Source: Paenibacillus nasutitermitis | GTDB lineage: Bacteria > Bacillota > Bacilli > Paenibacillales > Paenibacillaceae | NCBI RefSeq assembly: GCF_014641075.1 | Contig: NZ_BMHP01000003.1 | Span: forward strand, 496,001-560,000 | Length of the DNA stretch: 64,000 bases | Direction: 5' to 3' | Part shown: positions 44,135-53,118 of the stretch, piece after piece | Layout: every line of letters starts with the position of its first letter | How positions within the stretch are numbered: the first letter of the stretch is position 1 | Translations under genes and position numbers: made by a program | The notes under the pieces: model-generated | Database searches by the model: none | Told to the model about the DNA's origin: nothing | The model's input: only the letters and a program-made list of their open reading frames with translations

Positions 44135-44950
44135 ATGACAACAGCGAAGCTTGGAGACGTATTGAAGGACGAACAAAAAAAGCAGTTTGATCAAGACGGT
44201 TATCTGCTTCTTGAGGGGTTGTTCGCCGAGGAAGCCGGACTTCTGAGGGAGCATTATATGAAGCTGCGAACGGAAGCGCCGTCCCAATTCTATAAAGCGC
44301 TCAGTGCTGAAGAGTCTGGCGGGGACATCCTGAAGCAATACCCGCGGATCATGCACCCCCACCGGTTTGACGAGCTGTCCAAATCGTATATGCTGCATCC
44401 GGCTCTTATGAATGTACTGGCCGATCTGTTTGGTGCCGAGCCGCTTGCGGCCCAATCGATGCTTTACTTCAAGCCCCCGGGAGCTAAAGGTCAGGCCCTG
44501 CATCAGGACAATTTCTATCTGCTGGTCGAACCGGGCACCTGTATTGCGGCCTGGGTTGCGCTGGATGATGCGGATCAGGACAATGGCGGGATGCTTGTCG
44601 TGCCCAAGTCCAACGCACTTGAGGTTCAGTGCCCGCATCAAGCCGATCCTGCCGTATCCTTCACGCGGGATGAGGTGGATGTTCCTCAGGGCTACAGCCC
44701 TGTACCGATGAATATGAAAGCCGGCGATGTCCTGTTCTTCAACGGCAGCCTGATTCACGGCTCCTATCCGAATACGTCGCAGGACCGCTTCCGCCGGGCC
44801 TTCATCTGCCATTATGCCTGCGTCCAGGACACAAAAATCAGTGCAGGCTACAAACCGTTAATTCGGTTTGACGGCAGCGAGCATGCAATCGAAAGCAATG
44901 TGGGCGGTGGACCCTGCGGCACCGAATTCTCATCGCCGGGCATCCATTAG
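44135..44950 (+). CDS. Phytanoyl-CoA dioxygenase (PhyH) family oxygenase, copy 3
   Basis: A 271-residue Fe(II)/2-oxoglutarate oxygenase: HxD in ALHQDNFYLL, distal His in GSLIHGSYPN and a likely 2-oxoglutarate Arg in RFRRAFICHY. The frame is open from 43997 across the divergent regulator, but the ATG at 44135 has GGGAGG eight bases before it and gives the family N-terminus (LKDEQKKQFDQDGYLLLEG). Substrate unknown; the adjacent AraC gene probably regulates it. Confidence 0.85.
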   Translation: MTTAKLGDVLKDEQKKQFDQDGYLLLEGLFAEEAGLLREHYMKLRTEAPSQFYKALSAEESGGDILKQYPRIMHPHRFDELSKSYMLHPALMNVLADLFGAEPLAAQSMLYFKPPGAKGQALHQDNFYLLVEPGTCIAAWVALDDADQDNGGMLVVPKSNALEVQCPHQADPAVSFTRDEVDVPQGYSPVPMNMKAGDVLFFNGSLIHGSYPNTSQDRFRRAFICHYACVQDTKISAGYKPLIRFDGSEHAIESNVGGGPCGTEFSSPGIH

Positions 44951-44977
44951 TACCTCCTTCCGCACCCCAACCATCAT

Positions 44978-45028
44978 AGACCGGCCGGTACCGACCTTTT
45001 AAAGGGACGGACGGCGGGTCTTTTTTTT
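44978..45028 (+). terminator. Rho-independent terminator after PhyH copy 3
   Basis: AGACC (44978) pairs with GGTCT (45017) around a GC-rich imperfect stem, followed by eight T residues (45021-45028). Confidence 0.75.
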
Positions 45029-45346
45029 CACCTTATAGAATGCAAGTTTCACTCTTATAAATTTCCCGCCAGAGAACAGCGCAGCCGTTGCTTCTTGTGT
45101 CACCGTACAGGATCCAATAATGGCTTCCATCGTCAGATAAGGGTTCAGTGATGGCGGGAGTCGTTTAATAAAGGAAGAGAATAGACAGATAATCCGTAGC
45201 AAACACGTTTTAGCCGGATGAAACCGGAAGCATTGACGAATGAAGGGGCCATTACAATACCACTGGACGATGATCAGCTCTGGCATAACCTGCGTCTATC
45301 TCCTTATCGGAACGCACGTGAATCCCAACAGGAGGAAGGAAATACC
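45029..45346. other. Upstream region of the interrupted kinase gene
   Basis: About 320 bp with no separate gene. The kinase frame is open back to 45218 (an ATG there gives MKPEALTNEGAIT...), but that extension has no ribosome binding site. No convincing promoter was found. Confidence 0.35.
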
Positions 45347-47059
45347 ATGAAACCATATACAGAATCGGAGAAAGAAATCAACAAGCTTCGCGAAACGATT
45401 GAGAAGTTGTCCAGTCAAATCGAGCATAGCCGGGAAAAGGAAGCCAGAACACGCCATGAATTCTCATCGATGAATGATGAGCTCATGTCGTTACAGCGCT
45501 TGCTTGCCAAGAGCAATTCGGATTTGCAGGGTGCCCGCGATGATGCCGACCGGGCCAATCAGGCCAAAAGCGATTTCCTTGCTGTCCTGAGCCATGAAAT
45601 TCGCACGCCTATGAACGGTATAGTCGGATTGGCTGAGCTGCTGGCCCACACCGAGCTAAAGCCGGAGCAAAACAAATCCTTGCTCATGATTCAGGACTCG
45701 GCCAGTCTGCTGCTGACGATGATTAACAATATACTCGACCTCTCCCGTTTAGAAGCCGGCACTATGCAGCTTGAACACGGCGAGTTGGACCTGCGTTTCA
45801 TACTGGAGCATGTGACCGAGCTGATCCAGCCTATGGCGGCTGCTAATGGAAATAATATCCGCACCGTGGTGGATGCGGGCATTGGCCGAACGCATCGGGG
45901 CGATGCTGCCCGGATCCGACAAATCATGCTGCATTTCATCGACAATGCCGTTAAATTCACCAACAACGGAAGTGTCGAAGCTTGTGCGGAGCTGTTGTAC
46001 GAGAAGCCAGACATTCAGGCGCTGCGCATCAGCGTCACGGATACGGGTATCGGCATTTCGGATACTAATCAGGCACTGCTCTTCAAGCCTTTCTCCCAGG
46101 TACATGCATCTACAAGAAAGAAATACAGCGGCCCCGGGCTTGGCCTGTCCATATCCAGGCGATTGGTGGAGCTGATGGGCGGGAAGATCGGTATCCAGAG
46201 CCGAGAAGGCGAAGGGTCCACCTTCTGGTTTGAACTGTCGTTGGACAAAGCAATACGCAGCCCCGCCCCGCCTCAGCCAGGAGCCCTCCAGACTCAGGCT
46301 AAAGACGGGCTTAACGATCTGGATCAGTCGGCTGCTATTCTGCTGGCAGAGGATAACCCGATTAACATGCAGGTTGCGTAGCTGCAGCTCAAAAAACTCG
46401 GCATGACAAACATTGTTACGGTCATGAACGGCCAGGAGGCATTCAACGCCTTCCTGAATCAGCCCTATTCCCTGATCTTAATGGATAACCAGATGCCCGT
46501 GCTGGATGGTTTGAAAGCGACGGAAATGATCCGCGAGCGGGAGCAGGCGGACGGCCTCCCGCGAACTCCCATTATTGCGATGACTGCTAACGCCATGAAG
46601 GGAGACCGCGAGAATTGTATGCTTGCGGGAATGGACGATTATATCACCAAGCCCGTCAACCTCGACAAGCTCAGAGAAGTGCTGGGCCGCTGGCTTCAGC
46701 CAGACTCCCGGGCCCCGTCCGGAATTGACGAGATGATCGTCCAGGACCTGCTGGAGCTGGGCGGCAGCGGGGACTCCCTGGTGCTTGCGACGCTTCTGGA
46801 TATGTACATGGCGGATACCCCGGGCAAAATAGAACGCCTGAAGTCCGCCGTCGCCGGTCAGGATACAGAAACCGTCAGACAGCTGGCCCACGATCTGAAA
46901 TCAAGCAGCTTAAGCATAGGCCTCCGGCAGCTTGGTTCACGGTTTGGCCAAATCGAGCAGTTGGCCAAAGAGCAGCGGATCAAGGAAGCGGCCATGATTC
47001 TGCCCCTGCTGGGTCCAAGCTATGAAGAGGCCTGCGGGAAGCTTGCCGCTTATTTCTAG
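45347..47059 (+). pseudogene. Hybrid histidine kinase (HisKA-HATPase-REC-Hpt) interrupted by an in-frame TAG
   Basis: The frame starts at ATG 45347 (GGAAGG seven bases upstream) and runs through an N-terminal coiled coil (about 5-70), HisKA with His83 in SHEIRTPMNG, HATPase_c, and into a receiver domain (ILLAEDNPINMQVA). There codon 345 is TAG (46379-46381). The same frame continues without shift: LQLKKLG..., receiver Asp in LILMDNQMPVLDG (codon 380), SKPV-equivalent TKPV, and an Hpt domain with His in AHDLKSSSLSIG (codon 515), ending at 47059. Homologues have an ordinary codon (often Leu or Arg) where the TAG stands. Possible outcomes: a truncated kinase, a separate REC-Hpt piece restarting near 46403, readthrough, or a sequencing error. 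Confidence 0.85.
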
Positions 47060-47120
47060 CCTCATGCCGATTTGTCACTGGCCCGCTTGTTTTTTTCATT
47101 TGACTGTTGGCATAGAAGAC

Positions 47121-47153
47121 AAAAAAACCTTGAACGGGCGGACCCGTTCAAGG
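47121..47153 (-). terminator. Rho-independent terminator of the GH4 gene
   Basis: A perfect 11-bp stem CCTTGAACGGG/CCCGTTCAAGG followed on the minus strand by seven T residues, about 30 bp after the GH4 stop. Confidence 0.88.
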
Positions 47154-47184
47154 GTTGCAGCAGACTGTTTGCTGCTGGGTACTT

Positions 47185-48693
47185 CTAATGCGCTGCTGCC
47201 GGACGCTCTTGCGCTTTGTCGGCTTCGCCGGCATTGCGGTTCGCCGCTTCCCGGTTCTCCATCATCTCTTCGACCGTTTTGGTCTTCAGGCGCGCAGCGC
47301 CCTCGTAGCCCTCGCGGGTAGGAACAAGATTTCCGGAAGCCAAGCGTTCCCTGGCCTCTTCAATTGCCGCTTCGTACTGGGGCAGCCACGGTGCCTGCGC
47401 AACCAGCAATTCGTCGACCATCTGCCAGATTTCCTTGGGATTACAGACAGCACCGACGAGCGGATCCATCATCATTGCCTGGCGCAGCAGCTTGTCATCG
47501 CCATGAATAGCCGCTTCCACCGCCAGACGCTGTACGGAAATACTCACATTGCATACTGCCGCGCAGCCCAGCGGGAGCTCGCCCACATGCGGCAAGCTGA
47601 TGCCGTTGCGGTCCACATAACCTGGCGCTTCGATAATGGCATCATCGGGAAGATTGGCGATAACGCCATTGTTCACGACATTGAAGTGGCCGCGGTATAC
47701 ACGTCCGGTTTCCAGTCCTTCGATAATGTAGGAGCCGTGCTCCTCGCTGCGTTTGTCGGCGGCATAGATGAGCGGGTCTTCTTTCATCCAGTTCGGAAAT
47801 TCCGTCTCAAACCAGTTGCGCCCTTCCTTACATACCCTCAGATACCCGCCGGTTTCTCCATTAATCCACGTACCCAGATCGATCCAGTCCATAATTTCAT
47901 CCGAACGTTTGCGGTACCAGGGGACATATTCGCTGAGATGGCCGTTGGATTCCGTGGAATAATAACCGAAACGGCGCATCATATCGATCCGCACCTTCTC
48001 GGTGGTGGAGAATTCAGGATGATTCTCGAACGCCTCCAGCAGCTTGCCCGTCATATCCTCGCCATTATGCTTCACGTTGATATACCAGGTTTGATGGTTG
48101 ATCCCGGCGCAGATGATATCGATATCCTTCTTCTCCAGCCCCAGTGCCTGGGCAATCTGCCGGTGTCCGCCCTGTACGCCATGGCATAAGCCAATCGTCC
48201 GTACGCCGCCATACATATTGCAAGCCCAGGTCATCATGGCCATCGGGTTGGCATAGTTAAGCAGCAACGCGTCCGGAGCCGCCACCTCGCGGATATCCTT
48301 GCAAATATTCATCATCTCCGCGATGCCGCGCTGGCCATACATAATTCCTCCGGCGCACAGCGTATCCCCGACACATTGATCAACGCCGTATTTGAGCGGG
48401 ATATCCACATCATGCTGGAACGCTTCAAGGCCGCCGATCCGGACGACTGTGAAAATGTAACGCGCCTCTTTGAGCGCTTCCCTGCGGTCGGTTGTCGGCT
48501 GAATCCTGATTGCCAGTCCATTCTCGTCAATATCCCGCTGGCACAGCCTCGTAACCATATCCAGGTTGTGAGAGTTGATGTCCGTAAAAGCAACTTCCAT
48601 TTCCTTGAATTCGGGCACGGAAAGCAGATCCCGCAACAAGCCCCTCGTAAATCCGATACTCCCTGCACCGATAAACGCAACTTTAAAAGACAT
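47185..48693 (-). CDS. Glycoside hydrolase family 4 (alpha-galactosidase/alpha-glucosidase, MelA-like)
   Basis: A 502-residue NAD+- and Mn2+-dependent glycosidase. It has the GH4 Rossmann start KVAFIGAGSIGFTRGLLRDLL, a DIN segment, NYANPMAMMTWA, and the metal-binding Cys-His in CHGVQGGHRQIA (CHxVQ being usual for alpha-galactosidases), then GINHQTWYINV. It acts in the cytoplasm by oxidation-elimination at the sugar C3/C2. GGAGG precedes the ATG by ten bases. It sits directly downstream of the AraC regulator at 48850, separated by 156 bp, and is probably its target. Which alpha-linked sugar is cleaved cannot be decided here. Confidence 0.88.
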   Translation of the reverse strand: MSFKVAFIGAGSIGFTRGLLRDLLSVPEFKEMEVAFTDINSHNLDMVTRLCQRDIDENGLAIRIQPTTDRREALKEARYIFTVVRIGGLEAFQHDVDIPLKYGVDQCVGDTLCAGGIMYGQRGIAEMMNICKDIREVAAPDALLLNYANPMAMMTWACNMYGGVRTIGLCHGVQGGHRQIAQALGLEKKDIDIICAGINHQTWYINVKHNGEDMTGKLLEAFENHPEFSTTEKVRIDMMRRFGYYSTESNGHLSEYVPWYRKRSDEIMDWIDLGTWINGETGGYLRVCKEGRNWFETEFPNWMKEDPLIYAADKRSEEHGSYIIEGLETGRVYRGHFNVVNNGVIANLPDDAIIEAPGYVDRNGISLPHVGELPLGCAAVCNVSISVQRLAVEAAIHGDDKLLRQAMMMDPLVGAVCNPKEIWQMVDELLVAQAPWLPQYEAAIEEARERLASGNLVPTREGYEGAARLKTKTVEEMMENREAANRNAGEADKAQERPAAAH

Positions 48694-48849
48694 GAAAAAA
48701 ACGCCTCCTTCTCATATCCGGCTTTGCCGGGGTGGCCCAAATAGAAAGCATCACTTGTTGACTGCTCCTATCGCTAAAGGGTTATTCGCTCTTGACCCCA
48801 TTGTAGCAGGACCCTACGGAAGACGTTTTCAATTTCACAACCGGATCGG

Positions 48850-49761
48850 CTACGTAATGTCAACTATCGCAACCTGATTTTGAAATCCTTGCATCGTCTC
48901 CCTCGACTTGCGATAGGCAGCCGGGGACAGTCCGGTATATTTTTTGAACATGGCGCTGAAATACTGCCTGCTGTTAAGACCAATATAATCCGCAATATCG
49001 ATGATGGGCACATCCGTTCTCGCGAGCAGCATTTTGGCCTTCTCAATCCGCAGCTCGGACAAATATTCGGTCATCGTCTGCTTCATGCTCGCTTTGAAAA
49101 TACGCTGCAAATAAACCGGATGAAGATTCACCGCTGCTGCAATATCCTTGATTTGGATATCGCGGTCATAATATTGGTGAATGTAATGGACAGCCTTGCG
49201 CACATAACGGTCAATCTGGCGGACGGCGCTGTCCTTCTGCTCCTCCGCCGCAAGACGGGCAACCCGGATCAACAGCTGCGAGATCAGCAGATTAACCGTA
49301 ACCATCTGCTCCTCGCTTGGCGTATCCAGCTCCGTTACGAGATTTTTGAGCGTATGATAGACATCGCTCGGATCGCGCAGAACAATATAAGGCTCACGGC
49401 GCGCAAGCAGCTGCCGCAGTGCGGAGCTTCCGTCCACAAGCTGCCGCAGAGCTGGATAAATGCCTTCGCATGCGGCAAAAACAAATTCCACATTGAGCAT
49501 GCGGCAGGGATTCCCGTCCACAATGAGATTGTGTTTCACACCGCTGTCCAGCATAATGAGATCGCCCTTGCGCATAGGAATCATCTGATCTGTTGTCGAA
49601 ACTGTGCAAGTACCGCTGATTACGTACATGATTTCGTTCGTCTGGTGGGCATGAAAGCCCATATGAAAGTTGATCCATTGTTTGTAATAATAGGCCAGAA
49701 TTTGCGGCCGGTATTCATCCTGCACCCATTTGGGATTAAACAGGCTGTATGCCGTTTCAAT
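48850..49761 (-). CDS. AraC-family regulator, probably initiating at ATT
   Basis: Regulator with N-terminal cupin (FHMGFHAHQTNEIMYVISGTCTV) and C-terminal double HTH (IAAAVNLHPVYLQRIFKASMKQTMTEYL; IDIADYIGLNSRQYFSAMFKKYTGLSPAAYRK). The first conventional start (GTG 49725) has no ribosome binding site. Twelve codons upstream, in frame, an ATT at 49761 lies eight bases after GGAGG and adds IETAYSLFNPKW, which reads as a natural N-terminus for this family. I therefore annotate 303 residues with ATT initiation. An ATG three bases after the GGAGG is in another frame. Likely activator of the GH4 gene. A frameshift or base error is the alternative. Confidence 0.7.
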   Translation of the reverse strand: METAYSLFNPKWVQDEYRPQILAYYYKQWINFHMGFHAHQTNEIMYVISGTCTVSTTDQMIPMRKGDLIMLDSGVKHNLIVDGNPCRMLNVEFVFAACEGIYPALRQLVDGSSALRQLLARREPYIVLRDPSDVYHTLKNLVTELDTPSEEQMVTVNLLISQLLIRVARLAAEEQKDSAVRQIDRYVRKAVHYIHQYYDRDIQIKDIAAAVNLHPVYLQRIFKASMKQTMTEYLSELRIEKAKMLLARTDVPIIDIADYIGLNSRQYFSAMFKKYTGLSPAAYRKSRETMQGFQNQVAIVDIT

Positions 49762-49778
49762 TGCATTCGCCTCCCTTC

Positions 49779-49824
49779 AAAAAAGGCGGTTCCGACAGTG
49801 CCCTTAAGCCCCGATAGAACCGCC
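49779..49824 (-). terminator. Rho-independent terminator of the SulP gene
   Basis: An 8-bp stem GGCGGTTC/GAACCGCC followed on the minus strand by six T residues. It ends only 18 bases before the presumed ATT start of the AraC gene. Confidence 0.8.
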
Positions 49825-49831
49825 TCTGCTA

Positions 49832-51247
49832 TTAGGATCTCTTCTCGCCGGTGAGCACGGTCACCTGTTTGCCGTCCTTTGCAAGGCGCTCAACCACCTT
49901 CTGCAGCGACAATCGCGCCGTGTGATCCCAAACTTTGCTGGCGCTCAGATCGATATGCACCTCGTCGGCGGCGCAGCCTTGTTCAATCCGCTCGTCCAGT
50001 ACGGCTGCGGAAGCAAAGAACAGCTGTCCCTCAATCCGGTATATGCGCGTGCTTCCTTCCCATTCGCTATGGATATGAAGGCGCGACGCCTTCACCGCAA
50101 ACCAGATGAAGCTGATCAACACCCCGACAAGCACTCCAATCGCCAGATCATGCGTGAGGATAACCGAACCGACCGTTGCGAGCATAACCACCGTTTCGCT
50201 GACGGGTACTGCGCGCGGCTTGAATACGGAACGCCAATCGAAGATTGCCGCGCATACCATCAGCATGATGCCGACCAGCGCAGCCATGGGAACCAGCGCG
50301 AGCAAATCCCCTGCAAGGACCACTAATAGAAAAAGAAACAGAGCGGCGACCAGAGTAGACAGCCGGTTGCGGCCGCCCATCCTCACATTCAGCACAGATT
50401 CCGCCACCAGCGCACAGCCCGCCATCCCGCCGAAGAAGCCGGCGGCAAAATTGGCAAGGCCTTGTCCGCGCATTTCCTTGTTCTTGTCCGTTCGTTCCCC
50501 CGTCATTTCATCCAGCAAATTATGGGTCAGCAGCGTCTCCGTAAACCCGACGACAGCCAGAGACAGGGAATAGGGCAGTATAATCATCAGCGTTTCCCAG
50601 TTAAACGGGATATCAGGAATCAGAAACGATGGCAATGAAGCATCAATCACGGCGATATCGCCGATACGCGAAACGCCGCCCATGCCGAATGCCCATACAG
50701 CCAGCGTAAGCACGGCGACGGCTATCAGCGGCGACGGGATCGCCTTGAAGAAACGGGGGAGCACATAAATAATGACCAGCGTTGCCGCAACTAACGCGTA
50801 CATCGTCCAGGGCGCACCCTTGAAATAACGCAGCTGCGACATGAAGATGAGAATCGCCAAGGCGTTGACAAAACCCGTCAGCACGCCACTGGGGACAAAA
50901 TTCATCAGCTTGCCCAATTTGAAAACACCCATTAAATATTGAAGGATGCCGGTAAGAATGGTCGCTGCGAATAAATAGGAAATGCCGTGTTCCTTCACAA
51001 GCGTCAGCATCAATACCGCCATGGAGCCGGCAGCCGCTGAGATCATCCCCGGTCTTCCACCGAGGAAGGTCGTTACGAGCAGAATACAAATGGATGCATA
51101 AATCCCAACCGTAGGCGGTACCCCCGCCATAAGGGAAAAGGCCAGCGAATCGGGTACTAGAGCCAGTGTCGCAGTCATTCCCGCGAGTATGTTGCCTTTA
51201 ACATTTGTTGTCCATTGCTGTTGCCAGGTTCGAATCAAAACCTTCAC
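49832..51247 (-). CDS. SulP-family anion transporter with STAS domain
   Basis: A 471-residue SLC26/SulP protein: ten or more transmembrane helices, with the family segment NVKGNILAGMTATLALVPDSLAFSLMAGVPPTVGIYAS, and a shortened C-terminal STAS domain (about 395-471; VHIDLSASKVWDHTARLSLQKVVERL). SulP carriers move sulfate, bicarbonate or dicarboxylates. The ATG at 51247 has an AGGTGA-like box upstream. There are no sulfate-assimilation or carbonic-anhydrase genes beside it, so the anion is open. Confidence 0.88.
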   Translation of the reverse strand: MKVLIRTWQQQWTTNVKGNILAGMTATLALVPDSLAFSLMAGVPPTVGIYASICILLVTTFLGGRPGMISAAAGSMAVLMLTLVKEHGISYLFAATILTGILQYLMGVFKLGKLMNFVPSGVLTGFVNALAILIFMSQLRYFKGAPWTMYALVAATLVIIYVLPRFFKAIPSPLIAVAVLTLAVWAFGMGGVSRIGDIAVIDASLPSFLIPDIPFNWETLMIILPYSLSLAVVGFTETLLTHNLLDEMTGERTDKNKEMRGQGLANFAAGFFGGMAGCALVAESVLNVRMGGRNRLSTLVAALFLFLLVVLAGDLLALVPMAALVGIMLMVCAAIFDWRSVFKPRAVPVSETVVMLATVGSVILTHDLAIGVLVGVLISFIWFAVKASRLHIHSEWEGSTRIYRIEGQLFFASAAVLDERIEQGCAADEVHIDLSASKVWDHTARLSLQKVVERLAKDGKQVTVLTGEKRS

Positions 51248-51354
51248 CTCTAATAGGAATCGTTAAGCTAGCCGAAAGAAGACTTCTTGCCTGCTACTCG
51301 GCTAGCATAACGTGATCCTCTATTGAAGGTCAATGAAAAATGTGCCTTTTCGGA

Positions 51355-51561
51355 CTAGAACCCTTTATATTGGGGTTCCTCATTTTCCAGCTGCTGAACG
51401 CGGCCTTCCAGTTGTTGAAGGACCTGCTGCGTTGATTCTGCCGCATTGGTGTAGATGTTTTTGGCATCTTGGTTTTCAGTGGCCAAGGCGAACTGCTCCA
51501 GGCTGGCCTGTGCGCTTTTTAATGAAGCGACGCAGGTTTTTACATCGGATGATACCGTCAT
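51355..51561 (-). CDS. DUF1657 small protein of the spoVA2mob type
   Basis: A 68-residue helical protein (MTVSSDVKTCVASLKSAQASL, then EQFALATENQDAKNIYTNAAESTQQVLQQLEGRV), the DUF1657 pattern found as a stand-alone gene next to yetF/spoVA clusters in spore formers. The start at 51561 has GGAGGTGA upstream; the longer frame lacks a site. It is divergent from the yetF-like gene, whose own C-terminus carries a second DUF1657-like domain. A forespore membrane role is inferred from context. Confidence 0.8.
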   Translation of the reverse strand: MTVSSDVKTCVASLKSAQASLEQFALATENQDAKNIYTNAAESTQQVLQQLEGRVQQLENEEPQYKGF

Positions 51562-51754
51562 GATTATCACCTCCGCATTATTCATTTTTTACCATGCGTA
51601 TTGTACCCCTGATAAGAGATTTTATTCTCCCTTTAGTCATCCGCCTTTTATTTAATACCATTAATGAATCAAGAAAGGGATTGCGGGGGATTCTTTACCA
51701 AGTAACCATTCTCATGGAAGCTACACGCATTTTTTAATGAAGGAGGTAATTTTG

Positions 51755-52615
51755 ATGCCGGATTGGCTGTCAGTTGCAGTGAGGACCTTATTGGCGGTTG
51801 CAGTGCTGTTTATCATGACCAAATTGCTTGGAAAACGGCAGGTTTCCCAGCTTTCATTATTTGAATACATAACGGGCATTACCATCGGCAGTCTGGCGGC
51901 TTATATTTCGCTGGATATTGATATGAAATGGTATCTGGGTATCGTCTCCTTATGTGTCTGGGTGGGGGTATCGCTTGGAATCGAATATCTTCAGATCAAA
52001 AGCAAGAGAGTGCGTGATTTCATTGACACCAAAGGGACCGTCTTAATAAAAGACGGCAAAATCCTCGAGGAGAATCTGAAAAAAGAAAGGCTCACTACAG
52101 ACGAGCTGATGGAGCAGCTGCGAAGCAAGCAAGTTTTTCTCGCTTCCGATGTCGAATTTGCGATTATGGAGCCCAGCGGCTCCGTTAATGTCTTACTAAC
52201 ACGCGAGAACCAGCCGCTCACAGCCAAACACACCGGAATAAAAGTCAATCCCGAGCAGGAACCGCAGGCCGTTATTATGGATGGTCGGATTATGGATGAG
52301 CCGCTGGCAACCATGGGATTAAGCCGGGAATGGCTGAATACGGAGCTGGAAACGATTGGGGTCACGCCCGAAAATGTTTTTCTTGGCCAGGTCGATGCCA
52401 ATCAACAGTTGTTTGTCGATCTGTTCGACGATCAACTGGTCGTTCCCAAACCGAATATTAAAGCGGCCTTGTACGCCTTGCTGAAGAAATGCGAAGCGGA
52501 TCTGGAAATGTTCAGTCTCTCTACCGAGGAAGAAGAGGCGAAACATATGTATGAGCGCTGTTCGCAATCTTTGGAACGTACCCTGCTTGAAATCAAGCCT
52601 TATCTGAAGAACTAG
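51755..52615 (+). CDS. YetF-like DUF421 + DUF1657 protein (2Duf type)
   Basis: A 286-residue protein: three transmembrane helices at the N-terminus (LLAVAVLFIMTKLLGKRQVSQLSLFEYITGITIGSLAAY; WYLGIVSLCVWVGVSLGIEY), the DUF421 cytoplasmic domain (about 85-215), and a C-terminal helical DUF1657-like domain (NIKAALYALLKKCEADLEMFSLSTEEEEAKHMYERCSQSL). This fusion is the 2Duf protein known from spoVA2mob operons that raise spore heat resistance in Bacillus. The ATG at 51755 follows AAGGAGGT. It is the first gene of the spoVAC-spoVAD unit. Confidence 0.88.
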   Translation: MPDWLSVAVRTLLAVAVLFIMTKLLGKRQVSQLSLFEYITGITIGSLAAYISLDIDMKWYLGIVSLCVWVGVSLGIEYLQIKSKRVRDFIDTKGTVLIKDGKILEENLKKERLTTDELMEQLRSKQVFLASDVEFAIMEPSGSVNVLLTRENQPLTAKHTGIKVNPEQEPQAVIMDGRIMDEPLATMGLSREWLNTELETIGVTPENVFLGQVDANQQLFVDLFDDQLVVPKPNIKAALYALLKKCEADLEMFSLSTEEEEAKHMYERCSQSLERTLLEIKPYLKN

Positions 52616-52634
52616 GCAAGGAGGAACGAGCATC

Positions 52635-53117
52635 ATGGTATCCAAAAAAGAAAAGAAAACAATGCCGGTTCAACGGGACTATCAGCAGCTTGCCTCCCAG
52701 CTTGAACCCAAGCGTCCTGCATTCATCAACTGTTTACGCGCTTTCCTAGTGGGAGGGTGCATCTGTATTCTGGGACAGGCGATACAGGATATGTTTGTCC
52801 GCTGGGCCGGTTTCGACAAGCAGCAGGCATCTAATCCAACCGTCGCTGTTCTGATTCTGATTTCTGTGATACTCACGAGTCTCGGCGTATATGACAAAAT
52901 CGCCCAATGGGCAGGGGCGGGTTCAGCTGTGCCTGTAACCGGATTTGCCAATGCCATGGCATCTGCGGCGATTGAACACCGGAGCGAAGGATTGGTACTG
53001 GGCGTAGGCGGGAATATGTTTAAAGTCGCGGGAGCCGTTATTGTGTTCGGCACCTTTGCCGCTTTTGTGGTGGGCGTGCTGACTTGGATAATCGAAGGAG
53101 TCGGAGGAGGATCCTGA
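52635..53117 (+). CDS. spoVAC: Stage V sporulation protein AC
   Basis: A 160-residue membrane protein of the SpoVAC/SpoVAEb family, with about four helices (AFLVGGCICILGQAIQDM; TVAVLILISVILTSLGVYDKIAQWAGAGSAVPVTGFANAMASAAIEHRSEGL; VAGAVIVFGTFAAFVVGVLTWI). SpoVAC forms a mechanosensitive channel in the spore inner membrane that handles dipicolinic acid. AAGGAGG precedes the ATG, 19 bp after the yetF-like gene. Confidence 0.93.
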   Translation: MVSKKEKKTMPVQRDYQQLASQLEPKRPAFINCLRAFLVGGCICILGQAIQDMFVRWAGFDKQQASNPTVAVLILISVILTSLGVYDKIAQWAGAGSAVPVTGFANAMASAAIEHRSEGLVLGVGGNMFKVAGAVIVFGTFAAFVVGVLTWIIEGVGGGS

Positions 53118-53118
53118 T

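Noticed and set aside
47155..48189. 344-codon plus-strand frame over the GH4 gene
   Set aside because: Antisense to a clear GH4 glycosidase with NAD and metal motifs; no start signal.
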